From positions 1-55,036 of the forward strand of contig CAYLNM010000011.1 of the NCBI GenBank assembly GCA_964385045.1: a DNA stretch of 55,036 nucleotides, written 5' to 3'. A model generated the notes under the pieces. It did not search any database and was not told where the DNA came from. It saw only the letters and a list, made by a program, of their open reading frames with translations. Both the position numbers and the translations under genes were made by a program. This document shows positions 47,691-55,036 of the stretch, piece by piece. This DNA comes from CAYLNM01 sp964385045. Lineage in GTDB: Bacteria > Planctomycetota > Phycisphaerae > Phycisphaerales > SM1A02. Numbering within the stretch: position 1 is the stretch's first letter; each line of letters opens with the position of its first letter.

Positions 47691-48131
47691 TCAGGAGGAC
47701 GCGGCGGCCGGGGTCTCGTGCGGACGGGCGGCCGGGGCACCGGCGTCGGTCGCGCCGCCCGAGCGGGCGCGACGCCAGCCGATGGCGGTCGCGGCGGCGG
47801 CGCCGACGAAGGCGACGATCGCGAGCGGGAGCATCGAGCCGAGCTCGCCCTCCATGCCCACCGGTCCGACGACGTGGCTGCCGATCGCACCGAGCATCAC
47901 GACGGCGGCGAGGCCGGAGCCCACGAGTGCGGTCTTCGGGACCAGCATCAGGATCACCGCGACGACCTCGACGACGCCGATCGCGAGCGTGGCCGCGGTG
48001 CCGCCGGGCAGCTTCTCGGCGAGCATCCCGGCGCCGCCGGTGAACTTCGGGACGGCGCCCATCGCGAGGATGCCGACGGCGATCAGGCGGGTGATCCAGT
48101 GGGCGACGACGATCGGCTTCGAGTCGGTCAT
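47691..48131 (-). CDS. DoxX-like membrane protein
   Basis: A 146-residue protein with four hydrophobic segments: ITRLIAVGILAMGAVPKF, AATLAIGVVEVVAVILMLV, LVGSGLAAVVMLGAIGSHVVG and LPLAIVAFVGAAAATAIGW. The first helix with GAVPKFTGG and the Gly-rich third helix fit DoxX/DUF4870-like small membrane proteins. Members act with thiol oxidoreductases or in respiratory and stress complexes in some bacteria. The C-terminus is a disordered Ala/Pro tail. GGAG lies 8 nt before the ATG. Its pairing with a DsrE-like gene hints at thiol chemistry, which is inference. Confidence 0.68.
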   Translation of the reverse strand: MTDSKPIVVAHWITRLIAVGILAMGAVPKFTGGAGMLAEKLPGGTAATLAIGVVEVVAVILMLVPKTALVGSGLAAVVMLGAIGSHVVGPVGMEGELGSMLPLAIVAFVGAAAATAIGWRRARSGGATDAGAPAARPHETPAAASS

Positions 48132-49220
48132 GGCGGGTGCTCCGTGGAGGTCGGGGATTCCCGGGCGGCGGGCCATGGAGGCTCGCGGCGGCGGGTTCCC
48201 CGGCGTGAACGCGGGGACCGGAGGCGGATATTTCGCCCCGACGACGAGAGTCGCCGCCGATGTCGACCGTCCCGCGCCGGTGGTCCTGCGCGGATCGTCT
48301 CGCGCCGGACGGCGGGCACCGCGACAGGACGGCAGCGACCCGGATTGCCCGGCGCGGACCCCCGTCGTCGAACCGGGGTCGGAGACCGTCCGTCGACGCC
48401 GGCATGATCCCGCACGGCTCCTCCCGCACGGCTGCTCGGAACTCGCCACGGGGGCCGGAGGACGGTGGCGACGGCGCTCCTCACGCCGGACGTCGGGGCG
48501 CAGGCGACCGATCGGCGGTGCCGCCCGATCGACGAGATCGGCGGGGCCGAGCACGGCGGGTCCCGGGCCTTGGTCCGCTCGACGTGGTTCCGCCCAAGGG
48601 GGCCGTCCTGCTTCCACGGACTCGCCTCGTACCTCGAGACATTCGAGCACGGGGCCGATCGCCCTCCGAGCGTCGATCACCGTCGCGGACGACGCACCGA
48701 CGGGTCTCGCGACGAGCCTCGTCTGCTCGGACACGTCCGTGTGCATCGCCGGCCGCTGCCGGGCCACGGTCACCTCGACGACGACGACGATCGCGATGAT
48801 GCCCGGCGAGGCCACGAGGTTCCCCGCGACATCCGGCTCGCGTTCCGGCCTGGGCGGCGATGGGCGGTGCGAGCCGTTCGTCGGGCGCGCGGAGCGGCAG
48901 CGTGCGCCGATCGCGCGGCGTCACCGCGGCGGCGCCCATTCCTGCGAGGACGGTCGGGACCCGTCGCTCGCCGCCGAGCGCCGCGACGGTGCGGGCCGAA
49001 TTCACCCGTCGCCGGGTCGACACGCGGGGCCGATCGGGGTGAAGATGCCCCGCCGGCGGGCCGAGGCTCCGGAGGTTCCGGGCCCACGCGGCCGCGTCGA
49101 CGGCCGCCTTGCGCGTCGCCGGGTCGGTCGATCCCTCGCCCGGCGCGAGGACGCCCCCGGACGCCCTCGGACGCCCTCGGACGGCCGCCCGCCCCTTCGT
49201 CCCTTCTTGGACCTCGTCCC
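48132..49220. other. 1.09-kb region without a convincing gene
   Basis: Several frames are open on both strands, but none has a domain or consistent hydrophobic pattern. A minus-strand stretch near 48610-48815 (ASPGIIAIVVVVEV.., then ATVIDARRAIGPVLECLEV) looks the most protein-like and could be the remnant of a broken gene. A motif-based look for RNase P, tmRNA and SRP RNA signatures found nothing. Confidence 0.4.
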
Positions 49221-51428
49221 ATGATCACGCCCACGTCCCCGCGTCGCGGGATCGCCCTGCCTGCGGCCGTCGCTGCCCTCGCCCTCGGCGCGGCCGGCCT
49301 CGGCGTCGTCACCGCGCCGCACGCCGAGGACGTCCGCTCCCGCGCCGCCGCACCCCCGGCCGCACCCCCGGCCGCACCCCCGGCCGCTCCCCTGGCCGCA
49401 CCCCCGGCCGCACCCCCGGCCGCACCCCGGACCGCTCCGCCGGCCGCCCGCGGCCCCGAGGCCGTCGCCGCCGACTTCACCCGGACGTGGTCCGGCGCCG
49501 CGTTCACCATCCGCTCCACGAGCGAGCTGGTGGTCGACGAGCGCTCGACCGGCGCCCTGCACGCGGTGGACGTCCGCCGGAGCGACGGCGCGTCCGGCGT
49601 CCGCGCGATCGACCGACTGGTCCCGGTGTTCCGGCTGGTGCAGGCCTTCGACGCCTCGGTCACCGCCGAGCAGCTCGGCGGCGTGCTGCGGGCCGACGCC
49701 GAGCAGTTCGCCGGTGCCCTCGAAGGCACGCTCGGCGGCGAGGCTCCGGGCACGCCGGTCACGCGGACCATCGCCGGCGTCGAGCGGACGGGGACCAGCC
49801 GTCCGCTCCGGCTCGAGGCCTTCGACGACCACGCGGTCGAGGTGTTCACGTGGGCCGAGCCCGACGGCGACGTCACCCGGGCGACGGGGCTCATCCTCCG
49901 CACCACCCCGGGACGGGAGGCGCTGCAGTCCGAGATCGACGCCGTGCTGGCGACGCTCGAGATCGGCCTCGTCCAGCCCACCGACACCGTGCGCACCCGG
50001 ATCGCCGGCGTCCGCGTGGGACTTCCCGCGGTCTACCGGATCGTGTCGGCCAACCCGGTCGAGGCCGAGCAGGTCGGCGGCATCGACGCGAACCTCGACA
50101 CGCTCGCGGGCCGGATCAGCCTGCGGGTGCTGCAGACGCCGCTCGACGCCGCCGCCGAACAGCTCGCGACGCAGTTCCTCGACGACTACGAGCAGATGAT
50201 GGATCGCGATCGAACCGAGGGCGGAGGCGAGCGGCTGGCCCGCGGCCGGGCCCTCGTGCCGGTCGGCGACGGCCACCGCGAGCTCGAGTTCGAGCGGCTG
50301 GTCCTCGGCGGCAACACGCTCGTGTCGTACCGCGGCGCCCGGACCGAGGGCCGCGCGATGATCGGCTACGGCATGCTCACCACCGATCAGGCGATCGTCG
50401 CCGCGGCGAGCATGATCGCCGACCTCGCCACCGCCGGCGACGACGCGGAGGACGCGGCGCCGCCGCCGGCGGTCACCGCGTGGTGGGACGGCACGGGACT
50501 GTCGCTGCCGTTCCTCCTCGAGGCCGAGACCGGATCCGACGACACCGCCGGGCGCAGCGAGCTCTGGGGCGTGCCCGGCGGCGAGCGGTCGCTGGCCTCG
50601 CGGCTCGAGGCCGCGGTGCGCGACCGGACGGTCGTGATGCGGCAGGTCGTCGGCGCGCCCGCCGACGGCGGGGATCCCCTCGCCGTCGCCGAGGACGAGC
50701 TCGCCGCCCGCGTGGCGGAGGTTCTCGGCCTCGAGCCCGCGGCCGAGCCCGTCGTGCGCTCGGCGCCGGTGGCGGTGGGCGAGGACGACGCCCGCTCGGT
50801 CCGCACGCGGTTCGTGGGCGAGGCCGCCGAGGGCGGATCGATCGCGTGCGTGCTCAGCGTGCGGGCGGCCGACGGTCCGGGCGGCCGCCCCGTCGTGCTG
50901 CAGGTGGCCACCGCGCGCTCGGCCGAGCCGTTCGCCCGCGCCCAGCTGGGGCGGGCCCTCGCGGCGGTGGCGGGACGCGCGATGCCGGCCCGCGTCGACA
51001 TGGGGCCGGGCACGCTCGCCCTGGATCCGGACCGCGACCTGCTGGTGCAGGAGCCCGCCACGGCCGGCGATGGGACCTGGCTCACCGTCCACCGCGACGG
51101 GGCGGAGCTGCAGGCGTCGGTGGAGCCGGACCGAGACGGCACGTTCGGCACGCTGGGGATGCGCCGACTCGCCGTCCGCGTGCTCGAGCTCTCGGACGAG
51201 CCCGAGGCCGAGGCGCGGCTGGAGCCGATCGAGATCGCCGGGCGTCCCGCCATGATGCTGCCGGGCGCGGAGCCCTTCACGTTCGGCGACCGGGCGGTGC
51301 TCCGCGTCCGCGCCGTCACGCGCGACGAGCGGGGCCGCGTCTGGCGGCTGCTGGTGGCGGTCGACGGCGACATGGAGACCGCGGTCGACCGGGCGCGGGC
51401 GATCCTCACGGCGATCGAGGCGCGCTGA
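49221..51428 (+). CDS. Large exported protein of unknown function with PPAA repeats
   Basis: A 735-residue protein. The signal peptide (IALPAAVAALALGAAGLGVVTAPHA) is followed by a PPAA repeat linker (about 44-75) encoded by 12-bp repeats. The mature part appears to hold about three repeated alpha/beta units. Related phrases recur: HALDVRRSD-like, RTIAGVERTGTSRPLRLEAFDDHAVEVFTW, TRIAGVRVGLPAVYRI, EIAGRPAMMLPGAEPFTFGDRAVLRVRAV, and helix endings LQSEIDAVLATLEI and DRARAILTAIEAR. The family is not recognised. There is no dockerin or PEP-CTERM tail and no clear Shine-Dalgarno. Secretion is the only safe inference. Confidence 0.65.
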   Translation: MITPTSPRRGIALPAAVAALALGAAGLGVVTAPHAEDVRSRAAAPPAAPPAAPPAAPLAAPPAAPPAAPRTAPPAARGPEAVAADFTRTWSGAAFTIRSTSELVVDERSTGALHAVDVRRSDGASGVRAIDRLVPVFRLVQAFDASVTAEQLGGVLRADAEQFAGALEGTLGGEAPGTPVTRTIAGVERTGTSRPLRLEAFDDHAVEVFTWAEPDGDVTRATGLILRTTPGREALQSEIDAVLATLEIGLVQPTDTVRTRIAGVRVGLPAVYRIVSANPVEAEQVGGIDANLDTLAGRISLRVLQTPLDAAAEQLATQFLDDYEQMMDRDRTEGGGERLARGRALVPVGDGHRELEFERLVLGGNTLVSYRGARTEGRAMIGYGMLTTDQAIVAAASMIADLATAGDDAEDAAPPPAVTAWWDGTGLSLPFLLEAETGSDDTAGRSELWGVPGGERSLASRLEAAVRDRTVVMRQVVGAPADGGDPLAVAEDELAARVAEVLGLEPAAEPVVRSAPVAVGEDDARSVRTRFVGEAAEGGSIACVLSVRAADGPGGRPVVLQVATARSAEPFARAQLGRALAAVAGRAMPARVDMGPGTLALDPDRDLLVQEPATAGDGTWLTVHRDGAELQASVEPDRDGTFGTLGMRRLAVRVLELSDEPEAEARLEPIEIAGRPAMMLPGAEPFTFGDRAVLRVRAVTRDERGRVWRLLVAVDGDMETAVDRARAILTAIEAR
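49350..49447 (+). repeat. 12-bp coding repeat (PPAA linker)
   Basis: GCACCCCCGGCC-type units, about eight copies with substitutions, encode the Pro-Pro-Ala-Ala linker of the exported protein at 49221. Copy number may vary between strains. Confidence 0.7.
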
Positions 51429-51709
51429 CGTGGGTGAGCGGCGCGCGGGACGCGGGACGCGGAACACCGGTCGCGGCGGGCGACGATGGGCGAGCGGCGA
51501 GGGAGCGGCGAGGGAGCGGCGTCGGTGTTCGCCTGCCGATGCCCTCCTGACGCTGGCCGTGGCCCGGAGGCCGAGCCCGGCGGGCTTCGCGGCCGGTTCG
51601 GAGCGGCTCCGGCCCGCGTTCCCGGCCGAGGGGTGAATCCCGCGGTCCTCCCGGCGCGAACCACTCCCGGCTCCCGCGTCAGGAGCCGCGTCACGACCCG
51701 GAATGCACC

Positions 51710-52465
51710 ATGCTTCGTCACCCCTCCTCGTGCTCGCCCCGCCGCGCGCGTCACCGTCCTCGTGTCCTCGCCGCCGCTGCCGTCGCGGCCGGCGCCGTCG
51801 CCCTCGCCGGCACCGCCGCCGAGCTGATCATCAGTGATCCGATCGAGGTCCCGATCGTCGCGACCTTCACCGGCACGTCGTTCAACGTGCTCACCGGCGA
51901 GACCGGCGACAACCCGCCGCAGGACGACGACGCCGACGTCATCTTCTTCAAGCTCAGCGGCGAGTGGCGACTCGCCAATCTCGACTGGTTCGAGGGCGGT
52001 GGCCTCATCGGCGCCGCGACCGGGGACCGCGTCAAGCTGCTCGAGCCGGGCGACACGGTCGAGATCACGTCCGAGCAGCCGCTGCTCGAGGGTGGCGGGC
52101 AGCGGACCTTCGGCGACTTCGACGACGTCGAGCGGGCGTACGTCGGCCTCTACTTCGAGAACGAGGACGGCGGCACCCTGCACTACGGCTGGGTCGAGGT
52201 GACGCTGCCCGGATCGGGCAACGGGGTCATCACCGGCTACGGCTTCGAGCTGACGCCGGACACGCCGGTCACGATCCCGGACCCGTGCCCGGCCGACGTG
52301 GACGGCAGCGGCACCGTCGACTTCGACGACCTGCTCGGCCTGCTGGGCGCGTTCGGGGAGTGCCCCTTCAACGCGCCGTGCCCGGCCGACGTCGATGCGA
52401 ACCACGTCGTCGACTTCGACGACCTCCTCGGTCTTCTCTCATCCTGGGGTCCCTGCCCCGGATGA
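51710..52465 (+). CDS. Exported protein with two dockerin-like units
   Basis: A 251-residue protein. A basic N-terminus and signal peptide (VLAAAAVAAGAVALAGTAAA) precede a beta-rich domain (about 35-185) with TFTGTSFNVLTGETGD, KLSGEWRLANLDWFEGG, VERAYVGLYFENEDGGTLHYGWVEVTLPG and GFELTPDTPVTIPD. HYGWVEV is typical of small planctomycetal secreted domains whose role is unknown. Two EF-hand-like units follow (CPADVDGSGTVDFDDLLGLL and CPADVDANHVVDFDDLLGLL), ending SWGPCPG. The Asp/Asn/Gly pattern DxDGSGTVD would bind calcium. No Shine-Dalgarno is clear. The 281 bp before it carry only short GAGCGGC repeats. Confidence 0.75.
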   Translation: MLRHPSSCSPRRARHRPRVLAAAAVAAGAVALAGTAAELIISDPIEVPIVATFTGTSFNVLTGETGDNPPQDDDADVIFFKLSGEWRLANLDWFEGGGLIGAATGDRVKLLEPGDTVEITSEQPLLEGGGQRTFGDFDDVERAYVGLYFENEDGGTLHYGWVEVTLPGSGNGVITGYGFELTPDTPVTIPDPCPADVDGSGTVDFDDLLGLLGAFGECPFNAPCPADVDANHVVDFDDLLGLLSSWGPCPG

Positions 52466-52476
52466 CGGCCCGGCCC

Positions 52477-52501
52477 GCGTCCCGCCGTCGTGACGGGACG
52501 C
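52477..52501. terminator. Hairpin between convergent genes
   Basis: GCGTCCCG and CGGGACGC pair around a 9-nt loop, 12 nt after the stop at 52465 and between two convergent genes. Confidence 0.5.
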
Positions 52502-52671
52502 ACCGGCCGCGGCCAACGGCGCGGGCGTCGGCCTCCGGGTCGGCGCCCGCGTCGCGCTCGGCGAGGCCGCCGCGCACACCCGTCAGCCGGCGCTCGCGCC
52601 CGCGCCGCCCGCGCCGCGCGGCCCCCGTCGGCCGCCGCCGCGACCCGACCCCCGCGACGGATCCGCGAGCC

Positions 52672-54996
52672 TCAGCCCGGGCAGGGGCCCCACGCCGCGA
52701 GCACGGCGAGCAGGTCGTCGAAGTCGACGATGCCGCTGCCGTCCACGTCGCCCGGGCATCCTCCGAGCGGCGGGCAGGCGCCCCACGCCGCGGCCGCGGC
52801 GAGCAGGTCGTCGAAGTCGACGGTGCCGCTCGCGTCCACGTCCGCCGGGCAGGGGGGATCGACCGGATGCGACCACATGGACGCCGGCACCACCTGGCGC
52901 ACGAGGCCGCCGCCCTCGATCCGCACGATGCACCCCGCGCCACCGCCGCGCTCGAAGAACTCCACGCGGACGGCGTGCCGGCCCGGCAGCAGGGCCGCCT
53001 CGGCCGACACCTCGACCATGCCGTGCAGCCCGTCGTTGTCCACGATCAGGGCGTCGCCGAGGTACAGCTTCGAGCCGTCGTCGCTCTCGACCGACAGGAC
53101 GTACTCGGCGGCCGACGGCACCTCGATGAAGCCCTCGAAGACCGCCCCGACGTCGTCGGACCGTCCGCTGGTGGCGAACTCGCCGTTGGTCGACGCGAAG
53201 CCGACCTCGGGCACGACGTCGACGCGATACGACGTCAGCTGCTCGAAGTCGGGCAGGACCTCGGGCTCGAAGAGGACGTAGTACGCCGCGGTGGCGCCGG
53301 GGGCGGTGGCGAGCGGCTGGTCCGGGGCCCGGAAGCCGGCCGGGTCGAGCACCTCGACCGTGACCGTCGCGCTCGTCGTCCCGTCCGCGTCGCCCGCGGC
53401 GTAGCTGAACGTGTCCATCCCGACCGCCGCCGGGGGGACGTAGCGGAGGACGTCGCGGCCGCCGGGGCCGGCCCCGGGCTCGATCTCGACCGTCCCGCCG
53501 AGGGCGGTGGTGGCGTCGACCGAGGCGATCGTGACCGGGTCGAGGTTCAGGTCGTAGTCGTTGGCCAGGACGTCGACCTGCACCTCGTATCCGGTGGCGG
53601 TGACGGCCGCGTCGTCGATCGCGACCGGCGGCTGCGGCGTGCCGAGGCCGGCGGCGACCTCGGCCGCGCGGCCGAGGTCGATGCGGCCCCAGCCCCAGAA
53701 GGCGTCGTTGCCCGGCTCGCCCTTGTCCTCGGCGGTGAGGGAGAGGATCTGCTCGACCTCGAGGCTCGTGAGCGTCGGGTCGATCGACCACAGCAGGCCG
53801 AGCGCGCCGTTGGCGATGGGCGTCGCGAAGCTCGTTCCGCTCACGTCGCCGTAGCCGCCGCCGTTGGTGGTGGTGCGGATGGCGACGCCGGGGGCGAAGA
53901 GGTCGACGCCGAGGCCGAAGCTCGAGAAGCCTGCCATGCCGTCGGAGGGATCCGTGGCCCCGACGACCACCACGTCCGGCCAGTCGAAGCCGGCGTGATC
54001 CTCGGCGTTGTTGTTCCCGGCGTAGAGGAAGATGCCGCCGAGGGACCGGATGTACGCGCCGGTGTCCTGCACCGCCGCCGCCTGCACGCCGGTGTAGCTC
54101 GCGCTCGCGGCCCGCGCCCCCTGCTCGATCGCCCACTCGGCGCCCTGCAGGATGTTGCTCAGCGCCGCCCCGCCGCCGGGGGCGTTGGACGTCTTGATCG
54201 GCATCAGGCCGAAGGACCAGCCGACGCCCGCCACGCCGATGCCATTGTCGCCGATCGCCCCGAGGCTGCCGCCCACCGCGGTCCCGTGCCCGTTGACGTC
54301 GCTCACGTCGCCGCCGGCGGCCTGCGGCAGGTCGTCCACCGAGTTGAAGCCGGGCACGAGCAGGGGGGCGAGGTCGGGGTGGTCGAGGTCGACGCCGGTG
54401 TCGACGAACGCGAGGACGACGTCGGGCGAGCCGGTGCCGATCGCCCAGGCTCCCTCGGAGTCCATCGTCTGGTGGTGCCACTGCTGGTCGTACTGCGGGT
54501 CGTTCGGGGCCTCGGCCGGGAAGCAGCGCCAGTCGGGGTGGACATAGGCGTAGTCGCCGGTGGCGAGCAGCTCGGCCGCGACGTCCTCCTCGGTGCGGCC
54601 GGGCGGCACCGCGATCACCCAGCGATCCGGCCCGGGCACGTGCTCGACGAGCATCGGCAGCAGCCGGGCGCGGGCCACCGCGTCGCGCCGGGCGTGGGCG
54701 TCCGGATCCGCCTCGAGGCCCGCGGCGGCGGCGTCGTCGCCGTCGAGGGTCGCCGTGCGCTCCGCGGCCGTCTTCGGCCGCACGATCAGGCGGCCGGTGA
54801 GCTCGAGCTCGCCGGGCCGCTCGACGAAGCGCGGTGCGGCCGGCGTGGCGGCCGGGGCCGGGGCGCCGGCGGCCCCGGCGGCGGCCGGGGCGAGCGGTCC
54901 GACCGGCAGGGGCCGGGCCGGGACCGAGGCCGGGGCGAGCAGCGCGAGGCAGGCGAGACCGGCGGCCGAGGCGAGCGGCGCGATCGCGGCGGGCAT
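52672..54996 (-). CDS. Secreted subtilisin-like (S8) protease with PA14 and dockerin-like domains
   Basis: A 774-residue multidomain exoenzyme. The signal peptide lies in the first 28 residues. An inhibitor-I9-like propeptide ends near 155. The S8 catalytic domain (about 165-465) has D199 in FVDTGVDLDHPDL, H237 in NGHGTAVGG, oxyanion Asn near 328 in YAGNNN and S389 in GTSFATPIANG. A cadherin/Ig-like repeat (VDVLANDYDLNLDPV) follows, then a PA14 domain (FEGFIEVPSAAEYVLSVESDDGSKLYLGDALIVDN), often carbohydrate-binding. Two EF-hand-like units close it (CPADVDASGTVDFDDLLAAA, CPGDVDGSGIVDFDDLLAVL, WGPCPG). GGAG lies 7 nt before ATG 54996. It probably digests extracellular protein and is held at the surface or in a complex by the tail. 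Confidence 0.92.
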   Translation of the reverse strand: MPAAIAPLASAAGLACLALLAPASVPARPLPVGPLAPAAAGAAGAPAPAATPAAPRFVERPGELELTGRLIVRPKTAAERTATLDGDDAAAAGLEADPDAHARRDAVARARLLPMLVEHVPGPDRWVIAVPPGRTEEDVAAELLATGDYAYVHPDWRCFPAEAPNDPQYDQQWHHQTMDSEGAWAIGTGSPDVVLAFVDTGVDLDHPDLAPLLVPGFNSVDDLPQAAGGDVSDVNGHGTAVGGSLGAIGDNGIGVAGVGWSFGLMPIKTSNAPGGGAALSNILQGAEWAIEQGARAASASYTGVQAAAVQDTGAYIRSLGGIFLYAGNNNAEDHAGFDWPDVVVVGATDPSDGMAGFSSFGLGVDLFAPGVAIRTTTNGGGYGDVSGTSFATPIANGALGLLWSIDPTLTSLEVEQILSLTAEDKGEPGNDAFWGWGRIDLGRAAEVAAGLGTPQPPVAIDDAAVTATGYEVQVDVLANDYDLNLDPVTIASVDATTALGGTVEIEPGAGPGGRDVLRYVPPAAVGMDTFSYAAGDADGTTSATVTVEVLDPAGFRAPDQPLATAPGATAAYYVLFEPEVLPDFEQLTSYRVDVVPEVGFASTNGEFATSGRSDDVGAVFEGFIEVPSAAEYVLSVESDDGSKLYLGDALIVDNDGLHGMVEVSAEAALLPGRHAVRVEFFERGGGAGCIVRIEGGGLVRQVVPASMWSHPVDPPCPADVDASGTVDFDDLLAAAAAWGACPPLGGCPGDVDGSGIVDFDDLLAVLAAWGPCPG

Positions 54997-55036
54997 GGGG
55001 CGTCTCCGGGGCGGGGGCGTGGGGGCGTGAGGGCGT

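Overview
This window comes from a very GC-rich genome, by eye above 70 percent, and reads as a member of the Planctomycetota, most likely a Phycisphaera-like lineage. The lineage call is inference. It rests on two C-terminal signatures: exported proteins ending in EF-hand/dockerin-like units of the form CPADVDGSGTVDFDDLL..WGPCP (five proteins here), and exported proteins ending in a PEP-CTERM-like tail of the form PxPGA-hydrophobic-RRRR (three here, one cut by the left edge). Three runs of exactly 100 N lie inside short GC-rich tandem repeats, so this is a short-read scaffold.

Layout. 1-13 kb is housekeeping and accessory: a PEP-CTERM-like tail, a polyphosphate:AMP phosphotransferase-type PPK2, an exported esterase/phytase-like beta-propeller protein, an ion channel coupled to an RNA methyltransferase, a Cache-HAMP-SpoIIE phosphatase, an MFS transporter, a CIA30-fasciclin protein and a small membrane protein. 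13.7-20.6 kb is the centrepiece: one tightly packed operon of a xanthorhodopsin-like proton-pumping rhodopsin followed by crtI, crtB, crtY, blh and crtE. Junctions are mostly 4-bp ATGA/GTGA overlaps. This encodes the full route from prenyl diphosphates to beta-carotene to retinal plus the opsin that uses it. A SnoaL/NTF2-like gene converges on the end of crtE.

21-33 kb holds a PilZ-J-domain fusion, a DUF21-CBS membrane protein, a YigZ/IMPACT protein, a SMUG1-type uracil-DNA glycosylase, two paralogous PEP-CTERM-like exported proteins each with its own hairpin terminator, an ABC exporter, an AsmA-like protein with a membrane partner, a LamG protein and tRNA-Gly(UCC). 33.7-41.7 kb holds an LVIVD-propeller protein and an RND efflux set (MFP, RND pump, and a convergent outer-membrane factor overlapping the pump gene). 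41.8-55 kb holds a DUF3179 protein, unknown proteins, a DsrE/DoxX pair and several large exported proteins, ending with a subtilisin-PA14-dockerin protease.

A recurring regulatory pattern is a TANNNT -10 box placed exactly 6-7 nt before an ATG or GTG. It is seen for the PPK2 leader ORF, SpoIIE phosphatase, MFS, DUF21, uracil-DNA glycosylase, ABC exporter and outer-membrane factor. This is the architecture of leaderless mRNAs. It moves the MFS start to an internal GTG and predicts a 41-codon leader ORF before PPK2. Other genes use a GGAG-type Shine-Dalgarno sequence. All function calls come from motif recognition by eye; no database search was run.
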